From: Sphingobacterium chuzhouense
GTDB lineage: Bacteria; Bacteroidota; Bacteroidia; Sphingobacteriales; Sphingobacteriaceae
Direction: 5' to 3'
NCBI RefSeq assembly: GCF_014692525.1
Contig: NZ_JACNYL010000002.1
Coordinates: 868,001-932,000, forward strand
DNA length: 64,000 nucleotides
Shown here: positions 53,917 to 63,592 of the stretch, one piece after another
Layout: every line of letters begins with the position of its first letter
How positions within the stretch are numbered: the first letter of the stretch is position 1
Position numbers and translations under genes: made by a program
Notes under the pieces: model-generated
The model's database searches: none
What the model was told of the DNA's origin: nothing
What the model saw: the letters and a program-made list of their open reading frames with translations, nothing else

Positions 53917-54336
53917 TTATGATTTTTTCGTCAGGCGAACCCTGTCGCGATGACTCTCGATAATTTCCATTACCATTTCAAAATATGTCTGCCCGGTCCC
54001 TTCTTCCAAGTGCTTCAGTTTTTCCTTAACAAAATCCTGATTGTACGGGCTGCCCGCACCCAGTTTTGCCTCATAATACGCCTTGGTGGCTTCTATGCCC
54101 AAAGCTCTTTCCGAAACCGCAATATATTTCCAGACAATTTCCAACAGATCGTAATCCTTCCACTTGCCATATCCCCCATATAATACATCATCAAGTGCGT
54201 CCAAGCTTTCTCCCAATTGCCAATCTTCTTCCTGCATCAATTGTTCATTGATTTGTTTATAGAACGAAGGAATGGAGGTGATGGTAGACCCGTCCAGATA
54301 AATTGTCAATATCGTCTTATTGTTGTTAGTATTCAT
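53917..54336 (-). CDS. Barstar-like (RNase inhibitor) protein
   Basis: A 139-residue protein. Residues about 8-60 follow the barstar pattern: ILTIYLDGSTITSIPSFYKQI, then DWQLGESLDALDDVLYGGYG, which holds the acidic residues that plug the RNase active site. The C-terminal half is helical (EATKAYYEAKLGAG, KLKHLEEGTG). No barnase-like RNase gene is adjacent, so it may guard against an RNase from neighbours or encoded elsewhere. Confidence 0.75.
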   Translation of the reverse strand: MNTNNNKTILTIYLDGSTITSIPSFYKQINEQLMQEEDWQLGESLDALDDVLYGGYGKWKDYDLLEIVWKYIAVSERALGIEATKAYYEAKLGAGSPYNQDFVKEKLKHLEEGTGQTYFEMVMEIIESHRDRVRLTKKS

Positions 54337-54528
54337 TTCTATCTACTTATCGATAAACTTACGAAATATTTACACATCAGGCTCCTCACAATATTACATT
54401 CGCATAAGCAGTAGACTATCGCTTGACCAAGAAAAAATTATCAGCTGCCGATAAGACAGTCACATAAGGCCAAACCCTCAAAAAGGAATAATTTAGTCAA
54501 GCCGCATTATACATTGACAAAAATTTTC

Positions 54529-54536
54529 TACTTTTG
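54529..54536 (+). promoter_or_regulatory. Minus-7 element for the IPT lipoprotein array
   Basis: TACTTTTG matches TAnnTTTG, 15 bp before the ATG at 54552. The nearest TTG (54514-54516) is too close to be a normal minus-33 element. Confidence 0.4.
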
Positions 54537-54551
54537 AGGAATTAACTTAAT

Positions 54552-56225
54552 ATGAAATTAAAATACCTAATTATTAGCCTAGCGTTATTGTTTTTCGGTG
54601 GCTGTAAAAAAGAAAGTAATGATCCTTCTATCGATGCAAAACCGATAGCATTAGAAACCTTGGCGCCAGAAGTTGCCACTGGAGAGAATATCATGCTGTC
54701 GGGCCGGATCCTATTTCTTAACGGGGAAAAAGTTCTTGACCACGGTTTTTACTTAAAATTTCGAACGTTTGAAGGCGATACCGTATCGCGAGAATATCGG
54801 ATGGGTAACCGAGTCGATCCTGGTAAAGTAAACTATCGAGTTCCGGATATCAGTGAAATTCTAAATCCATATTACCAGTACACCTTTTATTTCTATGTAA
54901 AAACAGACAAACAGCTATATAGAGGTGCCGACGTAACATTCGGTATCTCCAACCCGAACTTCGGTTACCACCGCGGGCTTTACGCTACCATAGGTGAGGA
55001 CGTTATTTTGATGGGAAATTATAAAGACCTTGCAGCATCGCATGGGCTATATGTCGGATGGGACGGATTAACGGAAATCCCATTTACACTCAAGAATAAC
55101 AAACAAACTTTAACGTTTAAGATGCCTGGTGGGTTTTCGCACGGCCAGGAGATAAACTTTGTCTTGCGCGACAAAGACAACCAGCACAACCTAGTAGCAT
55201 CTTTAGCGTCTATCAAGGTACTTGCTACCTTAACTCCTCCTGCCAATTATGAATATTTCTTTTCGGACAGGCTTCAATTGTCCGGTCCTGGCGCACCGCG
55301 CGGCGGCGCAGACAATCTCTGGATTATTATAGGAGATAAAAAGGTACGATACTATAACCCCCTTGCGCTAAACGACCTGCTCAGCGATGCCAGTGGAACA
55401 AGTTTTCAACTCGGTTATTCCAATGGGCGCGATACGTATATATTTCCAGAAAAGCTTAAATTGAAGCAACCAGCCGCCGACGCCTTCGGATTTTCGCATC
55501 GCCATGTGCACCCGAAGGGGATTACTATAGGTGCCGGCCTCGAACTGAATAACTATGGTTCCATTTACAACACATCTTTTAGCCTCGGGGGTAAGCCAGC
55601 ATCCTTTAGCAATCATTGGACAGGTGTTATTTCCGTGGGTATCGGTGACGTTCCAGATGGAACATACCCACTTGTCGTAAAAGGACCTATATTAAACTAT
55701 ACCAGTAAAAAAACGATCAAAGTAGAAAGCTTAAAAATCAGTTCGGTAAGTCCTCAGAAGGCATACTATCTTGATCCGGTGATGCTACGTGGAAATTTTG
55801 TGGATGGCAACACCTACTTTGTCAAAATTGATGGTGAATATCGACAAACTAGCCGAGCAAACAATGGGCAGATTACTTTTGAGCTACCAGCCGTAACCGG
55901 AAACGCCCCTATCGAAGTGGGTTACAACCACTCTAGTGATAGCGAAGTAATCGTACAGACAGGCTTGACGATCGATGCGCCACCAAGCACTTTTGAGGAC
56001 TTTACCCCAAAGTCAGGCCCACCGGGGACTGTCGTCACACTCAAAGGCAGAGGTTTAGGCGCAGGAAGAATATTTTTCGGTGATCAAAACATATATCCCT
56101 TCGAATACGGATCTACGCAAGTCAAGGTAGAAATTCCGCGGATCATGACCAAAGGAAAAAAACGCTTAAGCGTATTCTTTAAAACCGGTTGGCTCACGAC
56201 CTCTTCCTATTTTGAAGTCAAATAA
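54552..56225 (+). CDS. IPT/TIG-domain lipoprotein, paralog 1 of 4
   Basis: A 557-residue lipoprotein with lipobox FGGC (about Cys18). The N-terminal domain is ALETLAPEVATGENIMLSGRI with LDHGFYLKF. In the middle are GNYKDLAASHGLYVGWDGL-type strands and a G-[YF]-x-NGRD motif (GYSNGRDTY). The C-terminus is an IPT/TIG domain: FTPKSGPPGTVVTLKGRGLG. The domain order is shared by the next three genes. IPT lipoproteins of Bacteroidota often bind carbohydrates at the surface, but no ligand can be named. Confidence 0.8.
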   Translation: MKLKYLIISLALLFFGGCKKESNDPSIDAKPIALETLAPEVATGENIMLSGRILFLNGEKVLDHGFYLKFRTFEGDTVSREYRMGNRVDPGKVNYRVPDISEILNPYYQYTFYFYVKTDKQLYRGADVTFGISNPNFGYHRGLYATIGEDVILMGNYKDLAASHGLYVGWDGLTEIPFTLKNNKQTLTFKMPGGFSHGQEINFVLRDKDNQHNLVASLASIKVLATLTPPANYEYFFSDRLQLSGPGAPRGGADNLWIIIGDKKVRYYNPLALNDLLSDASGTSFQLGYSNGRDTYIFPEKLKLKQPAADAFGFSHRHVHPKGITIGAGLELNNYGSIYNTSFSLGGKPASFSNHWTGVISVGIGDVPDGTYPLVVKGPILNYTSKKTIKVESLKISSVSPQKAYYLDPVMLRGNFVDGNTYFVKIDGEYRQTSRANNGQITFELPAVTGNAPIEVGYNHSSDSEVIVQTGLTIDAPPSTFEDFTPKSGPPGTVVTLKGRGLGAGRIFFGDQNIYPFEYGSTQVKVEIPRIMTKGKKRLSVFFKTGWLTTSSYFEVK

Positions 56226-56248
56226 TCCATCAGATAGAAATTAGCTTT

Positions 56249-57982
56249 ATGAATTGTCTTTATATTTCCATTCGTTGCTCTCTAAAGTTGATCGCTTTGC
56301 ATATTTTGTTTATTGCGATGCTGCTAGTTGGTGGTTGCAGCAAGGAAGAGTCAGAAACACCTTCCGGATCTACAGAAATTACTTTGGAAACATTTTCGGC
56401 TGAAAATGTAAGTTCCTTACGTGTTACCTTTAAAGGCGAAATCAAAGAACTCAACAATGAAAAGATTCTAGACCACGGTTTTGTATTCATTCGCGACTAT
56501 ACTCCGGCAAGCCCAGGAAAAGAAATAGAACTGAGCCTTGGCGCCGAAGTAAGCGCCAATAAGCCCATCATCTACACCTATCAGCCAGACGTTCCTTTCG
56601 ACTTTGAAGATATCCATGCTTTTTACTTCTATGTAAAAACCATAAAAGGATTTTACAAAGGGCCACATAAAACTTTCGAGATCGATGGGTTGGTCGTTGA
56701 GCAGCAAAACGCACTACAAGCTACTCTAGGTGAAACGATTGCGTTAAAGGGAGATTTTTCAGGATTACATAGCGCCTATCAACTTACTTTGGTCGACGAC
56801 TATAAAATACATGCGCTTTCCTATACAGTAAGCGATGATAAAGAATCCCTATCTTTCGTACTCCCCCTATCTCTGGAGTCTGTACACGGTAGCACCGTTC
56901 AGATAGGCTACGAAAAATTTAAACCCTACTATGGCACCATAAGTAAAACGCTGGCCAATGTTCGTATTCTGGGGAGCATTCACCCTCCAACGAAAAAAAA
57001 TTATAATCCCAACGAGCCACTATTGTTGACGGGCAGCGCGCTACCTTATTCTTGGACAGACGATCAAAGCCTGCAAGTACTAGTCGGTGACGCGAGTATA
57101 CCGTATCAACGTGAAATTAAACTCGGAGACATTCCGGGGTTGAAAGGGCATCGATTTCGGCTAGGATTTAAAAATGGAAGAGATTCCATTATATTTCCGG
57201 AGCCGATTGAATTAAACCAGCCAAATCCTTCCCTGCTTCAGTTTAATCGTTACATCATCCACCCCTTTTCAAGTTTTAGAACGAATGACTATAACTTTTA
57301 CTCCTATTTCCAGGGCAATGGAAAATATTACTTAGGCGAAACTCTATTAGAACGCGGTCCTACCAATGGTATGTCGTATTCCTTCCATGTGGGTGATATT
57401 CCAGCTGGTAAGCATTACTTTTCAGCGGTCAACGATCTGTTTACACTAACTTCTGCTAAACCGATAGAAGTGCGAAATCTTGTATGGAATACGACAGACA
57501 AAAACAAAGGACATCTAGGAGAACAAGTCATTTTACAAGGAACTTTCATAGAAGGGTTCGAATACCAAGTAAATTTAGAGGGCGAGATCATAGGCAGTTT
57601 TTTCGGAAAAAACAACGAATTACCTATTGAATTATCGCCTTCGTTTATCGGAAAAAAACAAATGAAAATAGGATATTACGTCGGACAAGGTACAACGCTT
57701 CATTCACTTGAAAAGAGTGTCTTGATAGAGACACTGCCTTTCCAAATAGATCTAATGACACCGTTGCAGGGATACCCAGGAGATGTTGTGACACTTGAAG
57801 GAAAAGGTATTGGGTATATCAATCATATTCTGGTGGGCGATAAGGTCGTGTATCCCCTATTTGTGAATATCAACAAAGTCCAATTTCCTGCACCAGATAT
57901 TCCGAGTAAAGGCAAGGTGCGTGTCACGCTGGATATGCTGAATGAGCTTTACCCCGTAGAAGCTTTGTTTGAAATATTATAA
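56249..57982 (+). CDS. IPT/TIG-domain lipoprotein, paralog 2 of 4
   Basis: A 577-residue lipoprotein starting 23 bp after paralog 1, with a longer leader peptide and lipobox VGGC. Shared blocks: ITLETFSAENVSSL, LDHGFVFI, LQATLGETIALKGDFSGLH, RLGFKNGRDSIIFPEPIEL and the IPT domain MTPLQGYPGDVVTLEGKGIG. Block order equals that in the neighbours, but the residues have diverged widely, so the duplications are not recent. Confidence 0.8.
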   Translation: MNCLYISIRCSLKLIALHILFIAMLLVGGCSKEESETPSGSTEITLETFSAENVSSLRVTFKGEIKELNNEKILDHGFVFIRDYTPASPGKEIELSLGAEVSANKPIIYTYQPDVPFDFEDIHAFYFYVKTIKGFYKGPHKTFEIDGLVVEQQNALQATLGETIALKGDFSGLHSAYQLTLVDDYKIHALSYTVSDDKESLSFVLPLSLESVHGSTVQIGYEKFKPYYGTISKTLANVRILGSIHPPTKKNYNPNEPLLLTGSALPYSWTDDQSLQVLVGDASIPYQREIKLGDIPGLKGHRFRLGFKNGRDSIIFPEPIELNQPNPSLLQFNRYIIHPFSSFRTNDYNFYSYFQGNGKYYLGETLLERGPTNGMSYSFHVGDIPAGKHYFSAVNDLFTLTSAKPIEVRNLVWNTTDKNKGHLGEQVILQGTFIEGFEYQVNLEGEIIGSFFGKNNELPIELSPSFIGKKQMKIGYYVGQGTTLHSLEKSVLIETLPFQIDLMTPLQGYPGDVVTLEGKGIGYINHILVGDKVVYPLFVNINKVQFPAPDIPSKGKVRVTLDMLNELYPVEALFEIL

Positions 57983-57998
57983 TTAGCCTGCTATCTTA

Positions 57999-59672
57999 AT
58001 GAAAAATATACTTTTAACCGTTCCTTTTCTTTTATTATTGATCTGCTGTAAAAAAGTAGAGGAGGTACACATCGCCCACCAGCCGATCCTGCTGGAGACT
58101 ACTCCAATATCCGACGTCACCACAAATGCAGTTACCTTGAATGGTAAGATTAATCAGCGTAACCATGAGAAAATAATAGATGTCGGTTTTCTTCTGTACG
58201 AAATATCAGAGCGCCCTACTACACCGAAAGAGATCAGTGTGGGTTCAAAAACCTTTGAAGCAGGCAGCATAGCATATACCTACACATCCGAAATACCATT
58301 CCAACCCATGGCATCATACGCATATCTATTCTATGTCCGAACAGAAAGCGGCTTTTATAAAGGTGAATCGGTACATTTTCAAATAGACGACTTCCGTGTT
58401 GAGACACTAGAAAAACAGAAAGCGACCTTAGGATCAACCATCCATATCCAGGGAGACTTTACGTCTTTGGAAGATGGTTTCAAAGTCTTCACTGATCAAA
58501 CCAACTTGGCATTCACACTGAGCGAAGATAAACATACTTTATACCTAAAGCTACCGGAACAAGGTTACATCCATGGCAACGTGGTAGAGATTGCGCTTCA
58601 ATGGCAATCAAAAAACCGGACTTATCCCTATACACGATCTTTGGGAAGCGTAGAAATCGTAGCTACACTGGATCCGCTCGACAAGATTGCATATGGTCTA
58701 AGCGATCCTATACGTCTAACCGGGAAAGGGCTACCAACATATGCCTATCAAAACTTTTACCTGTTGGTCGATGGCGAGGCTGTGCCCTACTCCAACCCAT
58801 TTTACATCCGAAACGTGGACATATTGCGAGGCTCGTCTTTCCGGCTCGGGTACTATAATGGGGTAGATAGTATTTACTTTGATGATCCAATAACGTTAAT
58901 ACCTCCAACTGCAGATTTGGCGAAGTTCAATGCCCGTCAAGTTCATCCAGGAGATGTACTAACCGTCAACGGCTTAGATAGATACCGTTATTTCAACAAT
59001 AAGATTGAAGGGTTGGCGTTGGGTCAGTATCCTGTCGAGATTGCTTACCAAAACTACGAAGTCCTGTATATATCAGTGGGCGACACACCTGAAGGTGTAT
59101 ATCCTTTAGTTGTGCAAAGTCCCTATTACACTTACACCAGTACAGAAAAAATCGAGGTGAAAAAATTTTATTGGGACAAAGCTAATGTAAATAAAGTTTA
59201 CTACGATGACGTCGTTACGCTTCGTGGCAGTTTTATCGCGTCCCGCAGCTATCGCGTACAGTTCAACGGTAGTTCGCAACACATTTTTTACTACCCAGCC
59301 AAAAATGGAGAACTCCAGATGAAGGTACCTCTCCTGCCTCCCGGCAATTACACTTTTAAAGTGGATTACTACGATGATTTCAATTCGCACGTTGTTATAG
59401 GCACAGAACAGGACATAGAAGTTTTGCATCCTATTATTGAGGATTTCTCGCCAAGATACGGATATCCTGGAGATCTTATTACCGTAAAAGGCAAAGGTCT
59501 GGCGCAGGCAAGTCACCTTTCGGTTGACGGAAAATGGGTGTATGCGATGCATTTGGACAATGGTGACGTCCAATTTATGGTTCCCGGCTTTTTGCCCGCA
59601 GGAAAAGTCGCCATCAGCGCCGAATTCTCTAATTTCAAAACTACTGCAGACCAATTATTAGAAATTAAATAA
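57999..59672 (+). CDS. IPT/TIG-domain lipoprotein, paralog 3 of 4
   Basis: A 557-residue lipoprotein 16 bp after paralog 2, lipobox LICC. Shared blocks: ILLETTPISDVTTNAVTLNG, QKATLGSTIHIQGDFTSLE, FRLGYYNGVDSIYFDDP and IPT text FSPRYGYPGDLITVKGKGLA. The D of the NGRD motif is kept, but R is V. Confidence 0.8.
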   Translation: MKNILLTVPFLLLLICCKKVEEVHIAHQPILLETTPISDVTTNAVTLNGKINQRNHEKIIDVGFLLYEISERPTTPKEISVGSKTFEAGSIAYTYTSEIPFQPMASYAYLFYVRTESGFYKGESVHFQIDDFRVETLEKQKATLGSTIHIQGDFTSLEDGFKVFTDQTNLAFTLSEDKHTLYLKLPEQGYIHGNVVEIALQWQSKNRTYPYTRSLGSVEIVATLDPLDKIAYGLSDPIRLTGKGLPTYAYQNFYLLVDGEAVPYSNPFYIRNVDILRGSSFRLGYYNGVDSIYFDDPITLIPPTADLAKFNARQVHPGDVLTVNGLDRYRYFNNKIEGLALGQYPVEIAYQNYEVLYISVGDTPEGVYPLVVQSPYYTYTSTEKIEVKKFYWDKANVNKVYYDDVVTLRGSFIASRSYRVQFNGSSQHIFYYPAKNGELQMKVPLLPPGNYTFKVDYYDDFNSHVVIGTEQDIEVLHPIIEDFSPRYGYPGDLITVKGKGLAQASHLSVDGKWVYAMHLDNGDVQFMVPGFLPAGKVAISAEFSNFKTTADQLLEIK

Positions 59673-59677
59673 CAAAC

Positions 59678-61354
59678 ATGAAGACGCTAAAAGCTGTTAA
59701 ATTTTTCATTGTGTTGGCTTTATGTACACTGATCGGTGCATACTCCTGTAAGAAAGAAGAAAAGCTTATCCACGATTCTAAACCTATTGAAATCAAAACC
59801 TTACCCGTATCCAACCTAAGTTCGGTAAACGCCACTTTAAGTGCCGAAATAGTACATCTGAACGACGAAGATATCAGAGAATATGGTTTCATATTCTATA
59901 TCAATCCCCATGACAGTATTATCTTCCGCATGGATACGAAGGCAAAACCAGGCTTATTCACGTTTGACTATCGGCCCACTACACCCTTCAAGATCAAAGG
60001 ATATTATGGTTATCGTGCTTATTTAAAGACAGATCATGGCGAATACAGCGGAACTTCGATGGCTTTCGCCCTGAACACGCTCGGTTTAAACAATTACGGA
60101 ACGTTACAGGCAACACTTGGCGAGGAAATCGTGCTACACGGTGATTTCGCCCAAATCGAAGAAGACCATCAACTCTGGTTAGGCTATCCTATTCAAAATA
60201 CGGTTCCCTTTCAGATTGATGCTGATCAGAAGACATTAACTTTAAAAATGCCCCTTACTATCCAGAACAATTATAATCCCGTCCCGTTACAGCTACAACA
60301 ACGAGGACAGCTGATCCATCATTTTGCATCCATTATGGTACTGCCCACACTCAACCCACCAGCAGCAGGACCGCATTATTATTCCGATCCAATTAGGCTC
60401 ACCGCGGTGGGGCTGCCAGAATACATACAAACCAATTTTCGGGTAATCATTGGTGATAAATTTCTTCCTTACCAATCGACCTACCACCCGTATGAATTAG
60501 GTATCAGCGGAGATGCTTACCGTATCGGCTATTATAACGGACGCGATACTGTAATTTTTGACCAGCCGTGGCAATTGATACATCCTGATACCGAGGCTAT
60601 TGATTTTTTTCCAAAAATTGTGCATCCCAAAACCGTCATCACTGCCGGTGGTATTAATTTTTATAAACACTACGTTTATAATTTTAGCGAAACAACTATA
60701 GGTAACATCGCTACCTTCGCTTCCGCGGGCGACAATAGTTTCGAACGTGAAATATACGTCCCCGATTTACCTTCCGGTCAATACGATATAACAATGAAAA
60801 CCCCTATGTATCAACCGCAGACCCTTAAGCAAAAAATAACAGTCACCGAACTAAAAATAACCGATGTCGATTTGGGTGAAGGATATTTTAATGACCCAAT
60901 CGTTATTAAAGGGAACTTTCTTCCCGAGCAAGATTACGTTGTGCGGATTGGCGAACGGGAAGCCTTTAAGGGAAAAGCTTTAGATGGCGAGTTACGTTCT
61001 GAGCTTCCCTTTATGGAGCTGGGCAATTTCACCGTGTTTATAGGCTATCTCAGTCAGCAAATGGATATGTATATTGCGAACAAGGACCACACTATCCAAA
61101 TGAAAGGAGGTACTATCGATAGTTTCTATCCTAAAAAAGGTTATCCCGGAGATATCATTACGATCAAGGGCAAAGGCCTACGATCGAGTCATTTCGGTTT
61201 CTCTATAGGAACTTCAGGAGCAAATATCGTTTCCAGAAAAGACGGAGAAGCAAAAATCATGGTGCCTAATACCGATAGGAAAGGTCCGCACCGGCTAAGC
61301 ATGGGCGCATTTAACGATTGGATTTTTTCCGACGAATACTTCGAAGTGCTTTAG
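59678..61354 (+). CDS. IPT/TIG-domain lipoprotein, paralog 4 of 4
   Basis: A 558-residue lipoprotein only 5 bp after paralog 3, lipobox AYSC. Shared blocks: IEIKTLPVSNLSSVNATLSA, LQATLGEEIVLHGDFAQIE, YRIGYYNGRDTVIFDQP and IPT text FYPKKGYPGDIITIKGKGL. It is the last gene of the array, with a strong terminator after it. Confidence 0.8.
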   Translation: MKTLKAVKFFIVLALCTLIGAYSCKKEEKLIHDSKPIEIKTLPVSNLSSVNATLSAEIVHLNDEDIREYGFIFYINPHDSIIFRMDTKAKPGLFTFDYRPTTPFKIKGYYGYRAYLKTDHGEYSGTSMAFALNTLGLNNYGTLQATLGEEIVLHGDFAQIEEDHQLWLGYPIQNTVPFQIDADQKTLTLKMPLTIQNNYNPVPLQLQQRGQLIHHFASIMVLPTLNPPAAGPHYYSDPIRLTAVGLPEYIQTNFRVIIGDKFLPYQSTYHPYELGISGDAYRIGYYNGRDTVIFDQPWQLIHPDTEAIDFFPKIVHPKTVITAGGINFYKHYVYNFSETTIGNIATFASAGDNSFEREIYVPDLPSGQYDITMKTPMYQPQTLKQKITVTELKITDVDLGEGYFNDPIVIKGNFLPEQDYVVRIGEREAFKGKALDGELRSELPFMELGNFTVFIGYLSQQMDMYIANKDHTIQMKGGTIDSFYPKKGYPGDIITIKGKGLRSSHFGFSIGTSGANIVSRKDGEAKIMVPNTDRKGPHRLSMGAFNDWIFSDEYFEVL

Positions 61355-61365
61355 TATATTCCTCT

Positions 61366-61406
61366 TTGCTTGCCGATAAAAACTTCGGCAAGCAACTATT
61401 TTTTCA
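61366..61406 (+). terminator. Terminator after the IPT array (also serves the convergent FecR gene)
   Basis: TTGCTTGCCGA (61366-61376) and TCGGCAAGCAA (61385-61395) form an 11-bp perfect stem with an 8-nt loop, followed by CTATTTTTTC. Confidence 0.85.
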
Positions 61407-61417
61407 AAAAAGAGGGA

Positions 61418-62698
61418 TCATTCCCACCATGCCAACATGGTGCCCCGTTTTTCTGGCACCCCACGCTCTTGCGGGCAGAAACTGATCATCCCTTTACTTT
61501 CGTAAAGTAACACACCCGCTTCGCGTATAGCAGCAAATACCGCCGACCTACCTTTGCGGTAACATACGGTCGTTGTGATGCGTCTGTCTGCCGGCAAACA
61601 GGTATAATCTTTTACCCGAAAGCCGTACCAGAAGCTCATCTGTGCTACAAACTCCCGCAGGGGAACATCCTTATATTTCCGTACCGCTTTCGTCCATACC
61701 AATATAGCGTCTATATTTGTAATAGCTTCATACCGCAACGTATCATTAACACCGCCATCTTGCGATTTAGCATAGGAAATGATTGAACCCTGCGCACCAT
61801 AACACCCCAACACAACGGTGTCAGCGCGGCGTTTAGAATGTAGGCTTAGCTCCCCCCTTAAGGTCGCGGCTCTGGTAAGATCATCTAAACTTAACAGCGC
61901 AAAATCTCCATAATACGATTTTACAAAACCATTGCTCGTACCAATCAGCAACGTCTTCGCTTTGCTTTTATCCGGCCGTTCTATATAGGCCTCCCCCAGT
62001 ATTTTAATCTGTTCCCCTTTTTGCTTATACGGCATATATTGCAATGTAGACTGCGCGTTTAGCCGTATACGTGTACCATCCAACAACTCGACCATGGCTT
62101 GTTGCTGGGCATCGGTTGTCAGCATTATATCCTCTTCCGGTCCGATAGCTTTGTTTCCGTCATCACACCCTTGTAGCCGAAACACGCCTTTTCCCGTCTT
62201 GAAAACCCGAACACCTGCTGTACGGAGCAACTCCCCCTGCTTTTCACTTGGTACCTTCATCGCCTCTACGCCTCCCCACGATAAAGACACGACCGATTCG
62301 GTAAGGGGAACCTCCACATCGGCAGTAAACCCAGCACATGGCCCATGTAGAAAATCCGGTAGCTGTTCACGCGTTGCATACCAATAGAAAAGGATGGACA
62401 GTATCGGGAACAAAACGGCAGCCCCCCATCCTATTTTACGCCAAAGTGACTGCCCGCTTCGACTACGCTTTTCCGCCTTTCGGATGATCGCCTTAAAATC
62501 CGGCTTCCAGCCATCCAAGGGCGTTTGCCCCAACTCGTCGTCCTCCATATTTAAGAGTACCTCGGCAATCATCTCCTGTATTTCTTCGTGTGTATAGATC
62601 AACCGGCACGCATCAAGCTCACCTGCCTCCCGTGGGGTAAGAACACCCATTATCTGCCTCCGGATCAGTTTCTTCACATATTTCTTTTTGTAGATCAT
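61418..62698 (-). CDS. FecR-family anti-sigma factor
   Basis: A 426-residue anti-sigma factor of normal length. A cytoplasmic part comes first (LTPREAGELDACRLIYTHEE), then a membrane helix (about 89-107), then a periplasmic FecR domain (AMVELLDGTRIRLNAQSTLQYMPY, IKILGEAYIER, TVVLGCYGAQGSI) and a closing STN-binding-like region (NIDAILVWTKAVRKYKDVPL). It is paired with the ECF gene 21 bp upstream. No SusC/TonB receptor gene follows; the convergent IPT array stands in that place. Confidence 0.9.
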   Translation of the reverse strand: MIYKKKYVKKLIRRQIMGVLTPREAGELDACRLIYTHEEIQEMIAEVLLNMEDDELGQTPLDGWKPDFKAIIRKAEKRSRSGQSLWRKIGWGAAVLFPILSILFYWYATREQLPDFLHGPCAGFTADVEVPLTESVVSLSWGGVEAMKVPSEKQGELLRTAGVRVFKTGKGVFRLQGCDDGNKAIGPEEDIMLTTDAQQQAMVELLDGTRIRLNAQSTLQYMPYKQKGEQIKILGEAYIERPDKSKAKTLLIGTSNGFVKSYYGDFALLSLDDLTRAATLRGELSLHSKRRADTVVLGCYGAQGSIISYAKSQDGGVNDTLRYEAITNIDAILVWTKAVRKYKDVPLREFVAQMSFWYGFRVKDYTCLPADRRITTTVCYRKGRSAVFAAIREAGVLLYESKGMISFCPQERGVPEKRGTMLAWWE

Positions 62699-62719
62699 CT
62701 GATTATTGCCTAAATCTTG

Positions 62720-63289
62720 TTAAACAAACATGGAAAGCATGTGCTTTAACATGCGCATTACCTTCTTCTTCGCCCGAACAATGGTATTTTTAACCGTCTG
62801 TTCGGCTACATTGAATTTTTGCATTACCTCTTGATTGCTTAGCTCGTCCAACCTGGATGCTTTAAAAATTTCCCGTTCTCTTTCCGGTAATTTGTCTAAG
62901 GCTTCGTTTATCATCTCTTCCAGTTCCTTCGCTCTAAGCTGTCGGTCAGCATGGTCGTCTCCCGCCATTTCCAGGTATTTATCTTCCAGTTCTACGTGGT
63001 TGTGTTTACCTTCCTTTCTTAAAAGATATAATGCCTGCTTTTCAGCCACACGTTGCATCCAGAAGTATGGCTTGTCGTACACGGCAACCTCATTCCTTTT
63101 CTCCCAAAGAATGGCCAGCGTCTCCGATATAACCGTTTGTATAAAGTCCTTGTCCTGCTGGCAATAAACAAACAGATATTTACCCAGCCTCCTGCTATAA
63201 CGGTCGTAGATGGCCGCAATAGCCTTCTCCGGCTGTACGAGCAGTAAGCGGAAGTATGTCGTGTCGTTATCTGGGTTACTTTTCCCCAT
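62720..63289 (-). CDS. ECF RNA polymerase sigma factor
   Basis: A 189-residue ECF sigma. Region 2 contains AIAAIYDRYSRRLGKYLFVYC and ETLAILWEKRNEV, and region 4 contains DKLPEREREIFKASRLDEL and SNQEVMQKFNVAEQTVKNTI. It is encoded upstream of the FecR gene, and a perfect inverted repeat lies 38 bp before its start. Confidence 0.9.
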   Translation of the reverse strand: MGKSNPDNDTTYFRLLLVQPEKAIAAIYDRYSRRLGKYLFVYCQQDKDFIQTVISETLAILWEKRNEVAVYDKPYFWMQRVAEKQALYLLRKEGKHNHVELEDKYLEMAGDDHADRQLRAKELEEMINEALDKLPEREREIFKASRLDELSNQEVMQKFNVAEQTVKNTIVRAKKKVMRMLKHMLSMFV

Positions 63290-63326
63290 GCCTTCATTTT
63301 TAGAAACAATTTCTACACAAAATTAT

Positions 63327-63345
63327 TTAACTGACAATCAGTTAA
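63327..63345. promoter_or_regulatory. Inverted repeat upstream of the ECF sigma gene
   Basis: TTAACTGA-CAA-TCAGTTAA is a perfect 8-bp dyad with a 3-bp spacer. It could be an operator for the sigma gene or for the divergent MauE-like gene. The remaining 303-bp gap (63290-63592) is A/T-rich and otherwise shows nothing. Confidence 0.4.
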
Positions 63346-63592
63346 TTATAAAACACATTGCTCTCCAGTAGGTACGAAGCCCACTGTTTTGCAAGTCATA
63401 TATAGAAAGCAATAAGAATGTTTTAATTAGTTAAACCAAAGGTAAAGTAAAAGCCAGAGAAAAACAAGAAAAAATATAAATAAAATATTGATTAACAAAT
63501 AGTTGCAACAAAATAGCGACCTGAATTTGCTATACCTTTCATGTAGCAGTACGTGATTATTAGCTGAAGAAATAAAAAGAAAAACAAGCTCT

